DNA from: Lentisalinibacter sp035655155
GTDB lineage: Bacteria; Pseudomonadota; Gammaproteobacteria; Steroidobacterales; Woeseiaceae
Direction of reading: 5' to 3'
NCBI GenBank assembly: GCA_035655155.1
Contig: DASRVH010000084.1
Coordinates: forward strand, 1 to 64,000
DNA: 64,000 nt
Made by a program: the position numbers and the translations under genes. Numbering within the stretch: the stretch's first letter is position 1; the number at the start of each line of letters is the position of its first letter. Shown here piece after piece: positions 15,271 through 23,134 of the stretch. The notes under the pieces are model-generated. The model was not told where the DNA came from. It was given only the letters and a program-made list of their open reading frames with translations, and ran no database searches.

Positions 15271-16053
15271 GTGGCAGAATTTCGACTCCCGGAGAACTCA
15301 CGGATAGGGAAGGGCCGGCATTTCCCCGCCCCGGACGGCGCGAAGAACGTGCGCCGCTTGGTGGTCTATCGCTACGACCCGGACAGCGGCGAGAACCCGC
15401 GCATGGATACCTACGAGGTGGACATGGACGAGTGCGGTCCGATGGTTCTCGACGCGCTGATCAAGATCAAGAACGAGATCGACCCCACGCTCACCTTCCG
15501 CCGCTCCTGCCGCGAGGGCATCTGCGGCTCCTGCGCGATGAATATCGACGGCGGCAACCAGCTGGCGTGCACCACCGCCAACGAGGACGTCGGCGGCGAC
15601 ATCAAGGTCTACCCGCTGCCGCACCTGCCGGTGGTGAAGGACCTGGTGGGCGACCTCACGAACTTCTATGCCCAGTACGCCTCCATCAAGCCCTGGCTGC
15701 AGACCCGCACGCCGGCACCGCCGGACCGCGAGCGCCTGCAGTCCAAGGAGGACCAGGAGAAGATCAACAGCCCGTCGGCCTGCATCCTGTGCGCCTGCTG
15801 CTCCACTGCCTGCCCGAGCTACTGGTGGAACGGCGACCGTTATCTCGGCCCGGCCACGCTGCTGGCGGCCTACCGCTGGCTCGTGGACAGCCGGGACGAG
15901 GCCGCCGGGGAGCGGCTGGATGCCCTGGAAGATCCGTTCCGCCTGTACCGGTGCCACACCATCATGAACTGCACCCAGACCTGTCCGAAGGGTCTCAATC
16001 CGGCGAGGGCCATCGCCGAGACGAAGAAGATGCTGGCAGAGCGTCGGCTCTGA
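15271..16053 (+). CDS. sdhB: Succinate dehydrogenase iron-sulfur subunit
   Basis: A 260-residue subunit that passes electrons from SdhA to the quinone site. The [2Fe-2S] ligands are in CREGICGSC plus a downstream Cys, the [4Fe-4S] ligands in CILCACCSTACPS, and the [3Fe-4S] ligands in CHTIMNCTQTCPKGLNP. The GTG start at 15271 follows AAGAGGA at good spacing. It is longer than E. coli SdhB (238) because of the N-terminal extension typical of alphaproteobacterial and many gammaproteobacterial forms. Confidence 0.97.
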   Translation: MAEFRLPENSRIGKGRHFPAPDGAKNVRRLVVYRYDPDSGENPRMDTYEVDMDECGPMVLDALIKIKNEIDPTLTFRRSCREGICGSCAMNIDGGNQLACTTANEDVGGDIKVYPLPHLPVVKDLVGDLTNFYAQYASIKPWLQTRTPAPPDRERLQSKEDQEKINSPSACILCACCSTACPSYWWNGDRYLGPATLLAAYRWLVDSRDEAAGERLDALEDPFRLYRCHTIMNCTQTCPKGLNPARAIAETKKMLAERRL

Positions 16054-16066
16054 GGGCCGCAGGATC

Positions 16067-16318
16067 GTGACCGATTCCGCAGCGCCGCCGGGGCGGCTGC
16101 GCTGGCTGTGCCGGCGCGGCATGCGCGAGCTCGACGTCCTCCTGAGCGCATTCCTGGAACAGGAGTATCCGCGCCTGGAAGAGCCCTTAAAGGCGGATTT
16201 CGCGGCCTTACTGGAGTCGCAGGACCCGGAAATATGGGCTTACCTGCTCGGCAGAGCCGAACCGGAGCCCGGCTTTGCCGCCATCATCCGCCGCATTCGC
16301 GATTTCTCTGCCCGTTGA
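16067..16318 (+). CDS. sdhE: FAD assembly factor SdhE
   Basis: An 83-residue SdhE (DUF339, SDHAF2 homologue) that assists covalent attachment of FAD to SdhA. The RGM motif needed for activity is present in RRGMRELDVLL (about residues 16-26), followed by the acidic helical-bundle sequence typical of the family and DPEIWAYLLG. The GTG at 16067 lies 13 bp after the sdhB stop, so it is probably in the sdh transcript. Its end overlaps the start of the ygfX-like gene, the same pairing as in E. coli. Confidence 0.94.
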   Translation: MTDSAAPPGRLRWLCRRGMRELDVLLSAFLEQEYPRLEEPLKADFAALLESQDPEIWAYLLGRAEPEPGFAAIIRRIRDFSAR

Positions 16319-16736
16319 CCGTTCGCACGGGCGCTGGCTGCACGGCTACGTCGCGACGGCCGCGCTGCTCACGGCCGTCGCGCTGGCTGCGGTCGGCACG
16401 GGGTGGGGCCGCATGGCCGGCACTCTGCCGCTGACAGCAGGGCTGCTGTGTCACCGCCGCCTCGCCGGCCTTGCTCCGCTGCCCGAGTCGGTGAGCTACG
16501 ATCCGGCCCGCGGCTGGGCGCTCGGCAGCGGCGGCCGGGAGGTGCCCGTCAGGCTGTCGCCGGCGAGCTGGTTCGGCCGCCGGGCGGCGCTGGCGGCATT
16601 CCGCAGCGAGGGCGGGCGGCGGTGGCTGGTGCCGCTGCGGCGGCCGCGATCGGGGAGCGGAGACGACTGGCGCCGCCTGCGCATACTCTGGCGGACGCGC
16701 CGAGGCGCTTTGGTTGCAAACTCGCCCAACTGCTAG
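16275..16736 (+). CDS. ygfX: YgfX/CptA-like membrane protein
   Basis: A protein of up to 153 residues, weakly similar to YgfX (CptA), the gene usually paired with sdhE. A hydrophobic region at about residues 24-56 forms one or two membrane segments, and the C-terminus DDWRRLRILWR resembles the EWRDLRRIL end of E. coli YgfX. E. coli YgfX has been described as a toxin affecting cell-shape proteins, but that role is debated. The start is uncertain: TTG at 16275 is the first possible, inside sdhE, and a later non-ATG start would bring it to the usual 135 or so residues. Confidence 0.68.
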   Translation: MPPSSAAFAISLPVDRSHGRWLHGYVATAALLTAVALAAVGTGWGRMAGTLPLTAGLLCHRRLAGLAPLPESVSYDPARGWALGSGGREVPVRLSPASWFGRRAALAAFRSEGGRRWLVPLRRPRSGSGDDWRRLRILWRTRRGALVANSPNC

Positions 16737-16863
16737 AATTGAATCCGTCGTCCAGGCGGCTTTCATCAGGTTCGTCATTCGCTGCATCCCGCCGCGGCGT
16801 CGGCACGCCGCGTGAGGCGCATCACAAACGAGGATTTTCCTTCTCTCCGATGCCTTATCCCGA

Positions 16864-16890
16864 GAACTTTCCAGACGGCCCCCTGTCTAT
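16864..16890 (+). promoter_or_regulatory. Candidate sigma-E promoter of rpoE
   Basis: GAACTT (16864-16869), 15 bp, then GTCTAT (16885-16890), close to the sigma-E/AlgU consensus GAACTT-N16-TCTGA. It lies 42 bp upstream of the rpoE ATG and would make rpoE autoregulated, as in E. coli and Pseudomonas. The 16737-16932 gap holds no gene I can support. Confidence 0.7.
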
Positions 16891-16932
16891 TGCGTTGGCA
16901 GTGCGCGATACCGTCCTGCGTGAGTCCGGCCG

Positions 16933-17508
16933 ATGAGCGCGAAGCGGAGCGACGCCGCACTGGTGAAGCGGGTACAGCAGGGGGACAAGCAGGCTTTCAA
17001 CCTGCTCGTTCTCAAGTACCAGACGAAGATCGTGAACCTGGTGATGCGCTATGTGCGGGACCCCGACGAGGCCAACGACGTGGCCCAGGAGGCATTCCTC
17101 AAGGCCTACCGGGCCCTGCCCCGGTTCCGCGGCGACAGCGCCTTCTACACCTGGCTGTACCGCATCGCCGTCAATACGGCCAAGAACTACCTGGTGGCGG
17201 CCAAGCGCCGGCCGGTGGAATACGACCTGGATCTCCAGGATCCGGAACAATACGACATGCAGGCCCGTCTGAAGGATATCGACAGCCCGGAACGGGTCCT
17301 GATGAAGGACGAAGTGCAGCAGACCATCGACGAGGCGATCCAGGACCTGCCCGAGGATCTGCGCACAGCCATCATCCTGCGCGAGTTGGAAGGCATGACC
17401 TACGAGGAGATCGCAGAGACCATGGAGTGCCCCGTGGGTACCGTGCGCTCGCGCATCTTCAGGGCGAGAGAAGCCATCAGTAAACGGATCGAGCCGCTCC
17501 TCGCATGA
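16933..17508 (+). CDS. rpoE: Envelope-stress sigma factor RpoE (AlgU type)
   Basis: A 191-residue ECF sigma factor that directs the extracytoplasmic stress response. Region 2 includes DPDEANDVAQEAFLKAYRAL and FYTWLYRIAVNTAKNYL; region 4 includes LPEDLRTAIILRELEGMTYE and VGTVRSRIFRAREAI. It is followed by rseA, rseB and rseC, the standard regulatory set. A good sigma-E promoter precedes it, so autoregulation is likely. The usual periplasmic protease gene (mucD/degP) is not in this cluster. Confidence 0.97.
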   Translation: MSAKRSDAALVKRVQQGDKQAFNLLVLKYQTKIVNLVMRYVRDPDEANDVAQEAFLKAYRALPRFRGDSAFYTWLYRIAVNTAKNYLVAAKRRPVEYDLDLQDPEQYDMQARLKDIDSPERVLMKDEVQQTIDEAIQDLPEDLRTAIILRELEGMTYEEIAETMECPVGTVRSRIFRAREAISKRIEPLLA

Positions 17509-17554
17509 GGCGCGCGGTCCGGCAGTCGAAATCGGCGGACGAGATCGGTGTGAC

Positions 17555-18211
17555 ATGAACGACAAGCTACGAGACCAGATGTCGGCCTTCCTGGACGACG
17601 AACTGCCCGACGGAGAAGCGGAGCTGTTGTTGCGGCGGCTGCAGGGCGACGCCGATCTCCGGCGCGTCGCCGGACGCTATCTGCTGATAGGGCAGGCGCT
17701 GCGCGGCGAACGCCTGGCGGGCGTCGACCTGGCCGCTCGGATAGCGGCAGCGCTCGACGGCGAAAGCACGTACCGCGAGGACGCAGCCGTCCGCTCCCGC
17801 TGGCTGCGGCCGGCGGCGGGCGTGGCGGTGGCCGCCGGCGTGGCAGTGGTTGCGCTGATGGGGCTGCAGAACACCGGGGAGGTGGCCGGACCCGAGGCGG
17901 TTACGGCGGAGACTGCAGAGGAAGAACGGGTCGCGGCGCCGCTGGATGCCACTGCAGAGGGTTATGCCTACACCGTTCCGGCGGACGCGGCCGTCACGGT
18001 CCGGCCGGTCAGCGCCGTGCCGGCGCGGCTGACAAACTACATGATCAGCCACGGCGAGCGGGCTGGTACACTGATGCGCAGCGGCATGCACAGCCGTATC
18101 GTCACGCAGCCGAACGCCCCTCTTGAATACGCCACGGACGACTCCACGGTGACCTCTGAAGACGGACGCACGGGAACGGCCGAGAATCCGGTGGATGATG
18201 CGGTCCGGTAA
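17555..18211 (+). CDS. rseA: Anti-sigma-E factor RseA (MucA type)
   Basis: A 218-residue single-pass membrane protein that holds RpoE inactive. The cytoplasmic N-terminus has the MSAFLDDELPDGEAELLLRR pattern of the sigma-binding domain. A membrane segment spans about residues 84-105, and an acidic, Ala-rich periplasmic part follows. Under envelope stress, regulated proteolysis in the periplasm and membrane (DegS, RseP in E. coli) releases RpoE. The start lies 46 bp after rpoE, and the end overlaps rseB by 17 bp. Confidence 0.93.
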   Translation: MNDKLRDQMSAFLDDELPDGEAELLLRRLQGDADLRRVAGRYLLIGQALRGERLAGVDLAARIAAALDGESTYREDAAVRSRWLRPAAGVAVAAGVAVVALMGLQNTGEVAGPEAVTAETAEEERVAAPLDATAEGYAYTVPADAAVTVRPVSAVPARLTNYMISHGERAGTLMRSGMHSRIVTQPNAPLEYATDDSTVTSEDGRTGTAENPVDDAVR

Positions 18212-19196
18212 CGCAGCGGTTCGCGGCGGCAGCTTCTTCGCCGGCTTCGCCGCGGCGACGCTGTGCGGCGCCGCGCTGGCGGCGGAACCCTCGCCCATGG
18301 AATGGCTGCAGCGGATGGCGGTGGCCGTCGAGCAGGCCAACTACAGCGGCACCGTCGTGCGGGTGCATAACGGTCAGGTGCAGACGCTGCGCGTCGTCCA
18401 TCGCTACGAGGACGGCGAGGTGAGCGAGAAGCTGGAATCCCTGGACGGCGCCGGCCGGGAGATCATCCGTGCCGGCGACGAGGTGCATTGCATCCTGCCC
18501 GAGAGCCGCATGGTGCTGGTGGAGCAGCAGATCAATCAGGAAGGCCTGTTCGGCCGGCTCGCCGTGCAGCCAGAGGCGCTGTCCCGCAGCTACGACCTCA
18601 CCATCGAGGACTACGAGCGCGTGGTGGGCCGCCCTTCGGTGCAACTGGCCATCCGCCCCCGCGATCATTTCCGCTTCGGCCACCGTCTCTGGCTGGACAA
18701 GGCCTCGGCGCTGCCGCTGCGGCGCCAGGTGGTGGGGACCGGCGGCGATATCGTGGAGGAGATGCGCTTCGCCGAGATCACCATCGGCAAGCCCATCCCG
18801 GCCTCGGCTTTCCGCCCGTCGATGGATATCGAGGGTTTCACCTGGGTGCGGGACGCCGGCCAGACGGCCGGACGCGACGACGTCAATCCCACCGGCTTCG
18901 AGGCCCGCGAAGTCCCGAGCGGCTTCCGGCTGGTTTCCGCGGGCACGGAGCGTTTCCCGGATAGCGAGGGCGAGGTGGCGCACATCGTCTACTCCGACGG
19001 CGTCGCCAGCGTGTCCGTCTTCGTGGAATCCCGGCAGCACGGCGCCGGCAAACTCGAAGGCGCCTCCCGGATCGGCGCCGCCTACGCCTTCGGCACCGTG
19101 ATCAACGGACATCAGGTCACGGTGATCGGCGAGGTGCCGGGCCATACGGTGCGGATGATCGCCAATTCTCTCGCCGCCGCGCCCGCCGGTGAGTGA
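18195..19196 (+). CDS. rseB: Sigma-E regulator RseB (MucB type)
   Basis: A 333-residue periplasmic protein with an N-terminal signal peptide (about residues 1-28, ending near AALAAEP). RseB binds the periplasmic part of RseA and protects it from cleavage until lipids or LPS intermediates displace it. Family features are WLQRMAVAVEQANYSGTVV and HRYEDGEVSEKLESLDG at the start of the lipoprotein-like domain, and GAAYAFGTVINGHQVTVIGE in the C-terminal domain. The ATG at 18195 lies inside the end of rseA, and its end overlaps rseC by 8 bp, showing a compact operon. Confidence 0.94.
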   Translation: MMRSGNAAVRGGSFFAGFAAATLCGAALAAEPSPMEWLQRMAVAVEQANYSGTVVRVHNGQVQTLRVVHRYEDGEVSEKLESLDGAGREIIRAGDEVHCILPESRMVLVEQQINQEGLFGRLAVQPEALSRSYDLTIEDYERVVGRPSVQLAIRPRDHFRFGHRLWLDKASALPLRRQVVGTGGDIVEEMRFAEITIGKPIPASAFRPSMDIEGFTWVRDAGQTAGRDDVNPTGFEAREVPSGFRLVSAGTERFPDSEGEVAHIVYSDGVASVSVFVESRQHGAGKLEGASRIGAAYAFGTVINGHQVTVIGEVPGHTVRMIANSLAAAPAGE

Positions 19197-19659
19197 CTGC
19201 GACGGACTGCTGTTCCGCGACGCCCGGGTCGAGGCCGTGGACGGGCAGACGGTCGCCGTCCGTGTGACAACGGCAGGGTCCTGCGCGCGCTGCGCGCGCG
19301 GCGAGGGCTGCGGTTTCGGTTTCGCCGCCGCGCGGGCGGGCGAGGGCCGGCTGGTACTGCCCCGGCCGCCGGGTTACCGGCCGGCGCCGGGCGACACCGT
19401 CCGCGTGGCCCTGGAGCAGCGCGGTCTCGCCGCAGCCGCCGTTGCCGTGTACGGCATCCCGCTTGCGGGTCTGCTCGCGGGCAGCGCGGCGGCGACCCTG
19501 CTCGGTCTCGGCGAGCCGGCGGTCATCGGTCTCGCGTTCGGCGGATTCGCGGCGGCGCTGCCACTGGCCCGCCTCGCCTCAAGGCGCATGGACGCGGCAG
19601 GCCGCTGCCATCCCCGCCTGCTCGTGACCGGACCCGCGGAGGCCCGCGCGGATGCCTGA
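19189..19659 (+). CDS. rseC: RseC/MucC-type redox-linked membrane protein
   Basis: A 156-residue RseC-family protein. Cysteines at 32, 35 and 41 (CARCARGEGC) form the N-terminal Cys-rich motif, and two membrane helices follow (about residues 86-108 and 112-130). In E. coli RseC is part of the rseABC operon and is tied to SoxR reduction and to sigma-E modulation; the exact chemistry is unsettled. It begins with GTG 19189 inside rseB and its stop overlaps the next gene, a small thioredoxin-fold protein, suggesting a linked redox function. Confidence 0.9.
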   Translation: MSDCDGLLFRDARVEAVDGQTVAVRVTTAGSCARCARGEGCGFGFAAARAGEGRLVLPRPPGYRPAPGDTVRVALEQRGLAAAAVAVYGIPLAGLLAGSAAATLLGLGEPAVIGLAFGGFAAALPLARLASRRMDAAGRCHPRLLVTGPAEARADA

Positions 19660-19933
19660 ACTCACCGTCTATACGCGGCGCGGCTGCCATTTGTGCGAGG
19701 TCCTCATCGAGGAACTCATGCCGCTGACGCGCGGCCGGGTCCGCATCCACCTGCGCGACGTCGATCGCGATCCGGAACTGGTCGAGCGCTACGGGCTGCG
19801 CGTGCCGGTGCTCGAGGCGGACGGCCGGGTGCTCTGCGAGGCCAGGCTGGACCGACCCAGGGTGCTGGAATACCTGGCTCGGTGCGGCGCGCCGGCCGAA
19901 AACGGCGAACCGGAGCCCCCGGGCCGTTTATAA
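19652..19933 (+). CDS. Glutaredoxin-like DUF836 protein
   Basis: A 93-residue thioredoxin-fold protein with the active-site motif CHLC (C12 and C15) after LTVYTRRG, and a cis-proline region LRVPVLEADG, as in the DUF836 glutaredoxin-like family. It could reduce disulfides or relay electrons, but partners are unknown. The 8-bp overlap with rseC suggests that the two act together. The mature C-terminus after about residue 80 is short and unconserved. A 92-bp G+C-rich gap with no clear feature separates it from lepA. Confidence 0.83.
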   Translation: MPELTVYTRRGCHLCEVLIEELMPLTRGRVRIHLRDVDRDPELVERYGLRVPVLEADGRVLCEARLDRPRVLEYLARCGAPAENGEPEPPGRL

Positions 19934-20025
19934 TCCGCGCTGCCCCGGGGACTCTCGGGTATCCGGGCCCGCCCGGGCACCGCGAGGCGGCTCCCCGCGC
20001 ATCATCCTGAGTCGACTCCGCTTAT

Positions 20026-21816
20026 ATGAAGAACATCCGCAACTTCTCGATCATCGCGCATATCGACCACGGCAAGTCCACTCTGGCCGACCGCATCATC
20101 CACATCTGCGGAGGGCTGAGTGACCGGGAGATGGCCGCCCAGGTGCTGGATTCGATGGATCTGGAGCGCGAGCGGGGCATCACCATCAAGGCGCAGACCG
20201 TATCGCTGGAGTACACGGCGACGGACGGCAGCGTCTACGAACTGAATTTCATCGATACGCCGGGCCACGTGGACTTCTCCTACGAGGTCTCCCGCTCGCT
20301 GGCTGCCTGCGAGGGCGCGCTGCTGGTGGTGGATGCCGCCCAGGGCGTGGAGGCGCAGAGCGTCGCCAACTGCTATACGGCCATCGATCAGGGGCTGGAA
20401 GTGGTGCCCGTCCTGAACAAGATCGACCTGCCGGCGGCCGAGCCCGAGAAGGTGGTCAACGAGATCGAGGAGATCATCGGCCTGGAGGCGCACGACGCCG
20501 TGCTGGTCAGCGCGAAGACCGGCGAGGGGGTGCGCGAATTGCTGGATACGCTGGTCACCCGGATACCGCCGCCGGTTGGCGACACGGAGGCGCCGCTGCA
20601 GGCGCTGATCGTCGATTCCTGGTTCGACAACTACGTGGGCGTGGTCTGTCTGGTGCGGGTGGTGAACGGCACGCTGACGAACCGGGACAAGATCCGGGTC
20701 ATGTCGACCGGCCGCGCACACCAGGTGGACCGGGTCGGCAAGTTCACGCCGAAGATGCTGGATACGGATACGCTGGAGGCGGGCGAGGTGGGCTTCGTCA
20801 TCTCCAGCATCAAGGAGATCGACGGGGCGCCCGTCGGCGACACGCTGACCATCGACAAGCGGCCCTGCGAGAAGCCGCTGCCCGGCTTCCGCGAGATGCA
20901 GCCGCGGGTGTTCGCGGGCCTGTTCCCGTCCCAGTCCGACGACTACGAGACCTTCCGCGAGGCGCTGCAGAAGCTCAGGCTGAACGACGCCGCGCTGCAC
21001 TTCGAGCCCGAGACCTCGGTGGCGCTCGGCTTCGGTTTCCGCTGCGGTTTCCTCGGTATGCTGCACATGGAGATCGTCCAGGAGCGGCTCGAGCGCGAGT
21101 ACGGCATCAACCTCATTACCACGGCGCCCACCGTCGTCTACGAAGTGCTGACCGTGAGCGGAGAGATAACCAGCGTGGACAATCCGTCCGCCCTGCCGCC
21201 GACAGGCGAGATCGCCGAGATCCGCGAGCCGATCATCGTCGCCGGCATCCTGGTGCCCGAGGAGCACGTCGGTGCCGTCATGAAGCTGTGTATCGAGAAG
21301 CGCGGCGTGCAGACCAAGATGCTCTACCTCGGCGGCCAGGTATCGCTGGAGTACGAGATGCCCCTCTCCGAGGTGGTGCTCGACTTCTTCGACCGGCTGA
21401 AATCCGCCAGCCGCGGCTTCGCGAGCTTCGACTATCACTTCGCCCGCTTCCAGGCGGCCAATCTCGTGCGCCTCGACATCCTGATCAACAAGGAGAAGGT
21501 GGACGCGCTGTCGGTCATCGTCCATCGGGAGAAAGCCTATCCACGCGGCCGCGAACTGGTGGAGAAGATGAGGGAGCTGATACCGCGGCAGATGTTCGAG
21601 GTGGCCATACAGGCGGCGATCGGCGCTCACGTGATCGCGCGCAGCACGGTCAAGGCCCTGCGCAAGAACGTGACGGCGAAGTGCTACGGCGGCGACGTCA
21701 GCCGCAAGCGCAAGCTGCTGGAGAAGCAGAAGGAGGGCAAGCGGCGCATGAAACAGCTGGGCTCGGTGGAGATTCCTCAGGAAGCGTTCCTTGCCGTACT
21801 GCAGGTGGAGAAGTAA
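20026..21816 (+). CDS. lepA: Elongation factor 4 (LepA)
   Basis: A 596-residue translational GTPase that acts on ribosomes, affecting initiation and back-translocation. G motifs are AHIDHGKSTL, DTPGHVDFSYEV and NKIDLPAAEP. The C-terminal LepA-specific domain ends with KCYGGDVSRKRKLLEKQKEG, quoted here to 20 residues. Length is 596 against 599 in E. coli. The start codon lacks an obvious ribosome-binding site. It is followed by lepB after 27 bp, the conserved lepA-lepB pair. Confidence 0.98.
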   Translation: MKNIRNFSIIAHIDHGKSTLADRIIHICGGLSDREMAAQVLDSMDLERERGITIKAQTVSLEYTATDGSVYELNFIDTPGHVDFSYEVSRSLAACEGALLVVDAAQGVEAQSVANCYTAIDQGLEVVPVLNKIDLPAAEPEKVVNEIEEIIGLEAHDAVLVSAKTGEGVRELLDTLVTRIPPPVGDTEAPLQALIVDSWFDNYVGVVCLVRVVNGTLTNRDKIRVMSTGRAHQVDRVGKFTPKMLDTDTLEAGEVGFVISSIKEIDGAPVGDTLTIDKRPCEKPLPGFREMQPRVFAGLFPSQSDDYETFREALQKLRLNDAALHFEPETSVALGFGFRCGFLGMLHMEIVQERLEREYGINLITTAPTVVYEVLTVSGEITSVDNPSALPPTGEIAEIREPIIVAGILVPEEHVGAVMKLCIEKRGVQTKMLYLGGQVSLEYEMPLSEVVLDFFDRLKSASRGFASFDYHFARFQAANLVRLDILINKEKVDALSVIVHREKAYPRGRELVEKMRELIPRQMFEVAIQAAIGAHVIARSTVKALRKNVTAKCYGGDVSRKRKLLEKQKEGKRRMKQLGSVEIPQEAFLAVLQVEK

Positions 21817-21843
21817 GGTGCTCAACCGGATCGTCGCGCGGAA

Positions 21844-22617
21844 ATGAAATTGGACCTGTCACTGCTGTTGGTACTGGCCACGCTGATCACCGGCGTGATC
21901 TGGCTACTCTGGGCCCTGGCCGGCCGCGGGCGCCGCGCCCGCGCCGAGGCGGACGCCGGCGCCGGCATGCCGAGGATCGTGGAGTATTCGCGCTCCTTCT
22001 TCCCCGTGCTGCTGCTGGTGCTGGCGATACGCTCGTTCGCGTTCGAGCCCTACCGCATCCCGTCGAGCTCCATGGTGCCCACCCTGCTGGTGGGCGACTT
22101 CATCTTCGTCTCCAAGTTCTCCTACGGTCTGCGCCTGCCGGTGCTGCACACCGAGGTGGTGGAGACCGGGCGGCCCGAGCGGGGAGACATCGCGGTCTTC
22201 CGTTTGCCGTCCAACCCCGATATCAACTACATCAAGCGCGTGGTCGGGCTGCCCGGCGACGAGATCGTGTACCGCAACCATCGGCTGTTCATCAACGGCG
22301 AGCCGGTCGAGATGGAGGCCGCCGAGCGCTGGACCGAGGACGGCGAGGCGGGGCAGCTGTTCATCGAGCGCCTGGGCGATAACGAACACCTGGTCCTGCT
22401 CCAGCGCAGCCCGCTGTCCGGCGTCTACCGCTTCGAGGTGCCCGAGGGCTGTTATTTCATGATGGGCGACAACCGGGACAACAGCCGGGACAGCCGCTTC
22501 CCCCAGGTGGGCTGCGTGCCGGAGGACAACCTGGTGGGACGGGCCAGCCGCATCTGGCTCAACTGGCAGTGGGGCGAGTGGCCGCGCTGGGATCGCATCG
22601 GCGACAAAATCCGATAA
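21844..22617 (+). CDS. lepB: Signal peptidase I
   Basis: A 257-residue membrane serine peptidase that removes signal peptides from exported proteins. There are two N-terminal membrane segments (about residues 5-25 and 52-66). The nucleophile is S76 in PSSSMVPT and the general base K131 in NYIKRVVGLPGD; GDNRDNSRDSR is the conserved box E. Somewhat shorter than E. coli LepB (324). It lies in the order lepA-lepB-DUF4845-rnc-era-recO, as in many gammaproteobacteria. Confidence 0.96.
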   Translation: MKLDLSLLLVLATLITGVIWLLWALAGRGRRARAEADAGAGMPRIVEYSRSFFPVLLLVLAIRSFAFEPYRIPSSSMVPTLLVGDFIFVSKFSYGLRLPVLHTEVVETGRPERGDIAVFRLPSNPDINYIKRVVGLPGDEIVYRNHRLFINGEPVEMEAAERWTEDGEAGQLFIERLGDNEHLVLLQRSPLSGVYRFEVPEGCYFMMGDNRDNSRDSRFPQVGCVPEDNLVGRASRIWLNWQWGEWPRWDRIGDKIR

Positions 22618-22691
22618 TGTGGCGCAGGTCACTGCGTGATCGGTTAATATCGCGTGACATAACGCTTTCCCAATAGGTTCCGGAGGCGGAT

Positions 22692-23081
22692 ATGGTGGAG
22701 CTTCGTCACATCGATTGCGGCGGCAGGCAGCGGGGCATGACGACCCTCGGCATGCTCATCCTCGTGGCCTTCGTCGGCCTGTTCGTCTTTGCCGGCATCC
22801 GCCTGGTGCCCGTCTATCTCGAGCACATGAAGATCGTGAGCGTGCTCGACGGGGTGAAGGACGAGTTCGAGGGACAGGGGCCCACCCGGCAGGACCTGAT
22901 GCGCTCGCTCTCGCGCCGCTTCGACATCGAGAGCATCAACATCATCAGCGAGCGGGACCTGAGCATCAAGAAGATCGCCGACGGCTATGTCATCGAGGCC
23001 GATTACGAGAACCGCACGCCGTTCATCTCGAATATCTCGTTCGCGGTCAGTTTCAACAAGACAGTCGAGGTCCGCAGCTGA
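22692..23081 (+). CDS. DUF4845 membrane protein
   Basis: A 129-residue protein between lepB and rnc, a position where DUF4845 proteins are commonly found. The N-terminus QRGMTTLGMLILVAFVGLFV resembles a pilin-like signal anchor, and the rest is a predicted periplasmic domain with repeated basic/acidic stretches. No biochemical role is established. A GGAGG ribosome-binding site precedes the ATG. Its stop lies in a run of four 10-bp repeats (23072-23111). Confidence 0.82.
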   Translation: MVELRHIDCGGRQRGMTTLGMLILVAFVGLFVFAGIRLVPVYLEHMKIVSVLDGVKDEFEGQGPTRQDLMRSLSRRFDIESINIISERDLSIKKIADGYVIEADYENRTPFISNISFAVSFNKTVEVRS

Positions 23082-23111
23082 CCGCAGCTGACCTCAGCTG
23101 ATCCGGGCTGA
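23072..23111 (+). repeat. Four 10-bp repeats over the DUF4845 stop codon
   Basis: Four consecutive 10-bp units: CCGCAGCTGA twice, then CCTCAGCTGA and TCCGGGCTGA. Every unit contains TGA; the first TGA is the stop codon of the DUF4845 gene. Unit identity falls off towards rnc. Confidence 0.9.
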
Positions 23112-23134
23112 TCTGGGGGGCGACACGCCGGGCT

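Noticed and set aside
13321..16070. Long open frames of 644 and 898 codons overlapping sdhA and sdhB in other frames or on the other strand
   Set aside because: They are low-complexity, Arg/Gly/Ala- or His/Val-rich shadows that arise in G+C-rich coding DNA. sdhA and sdhB in their own frames have complete family motifs.
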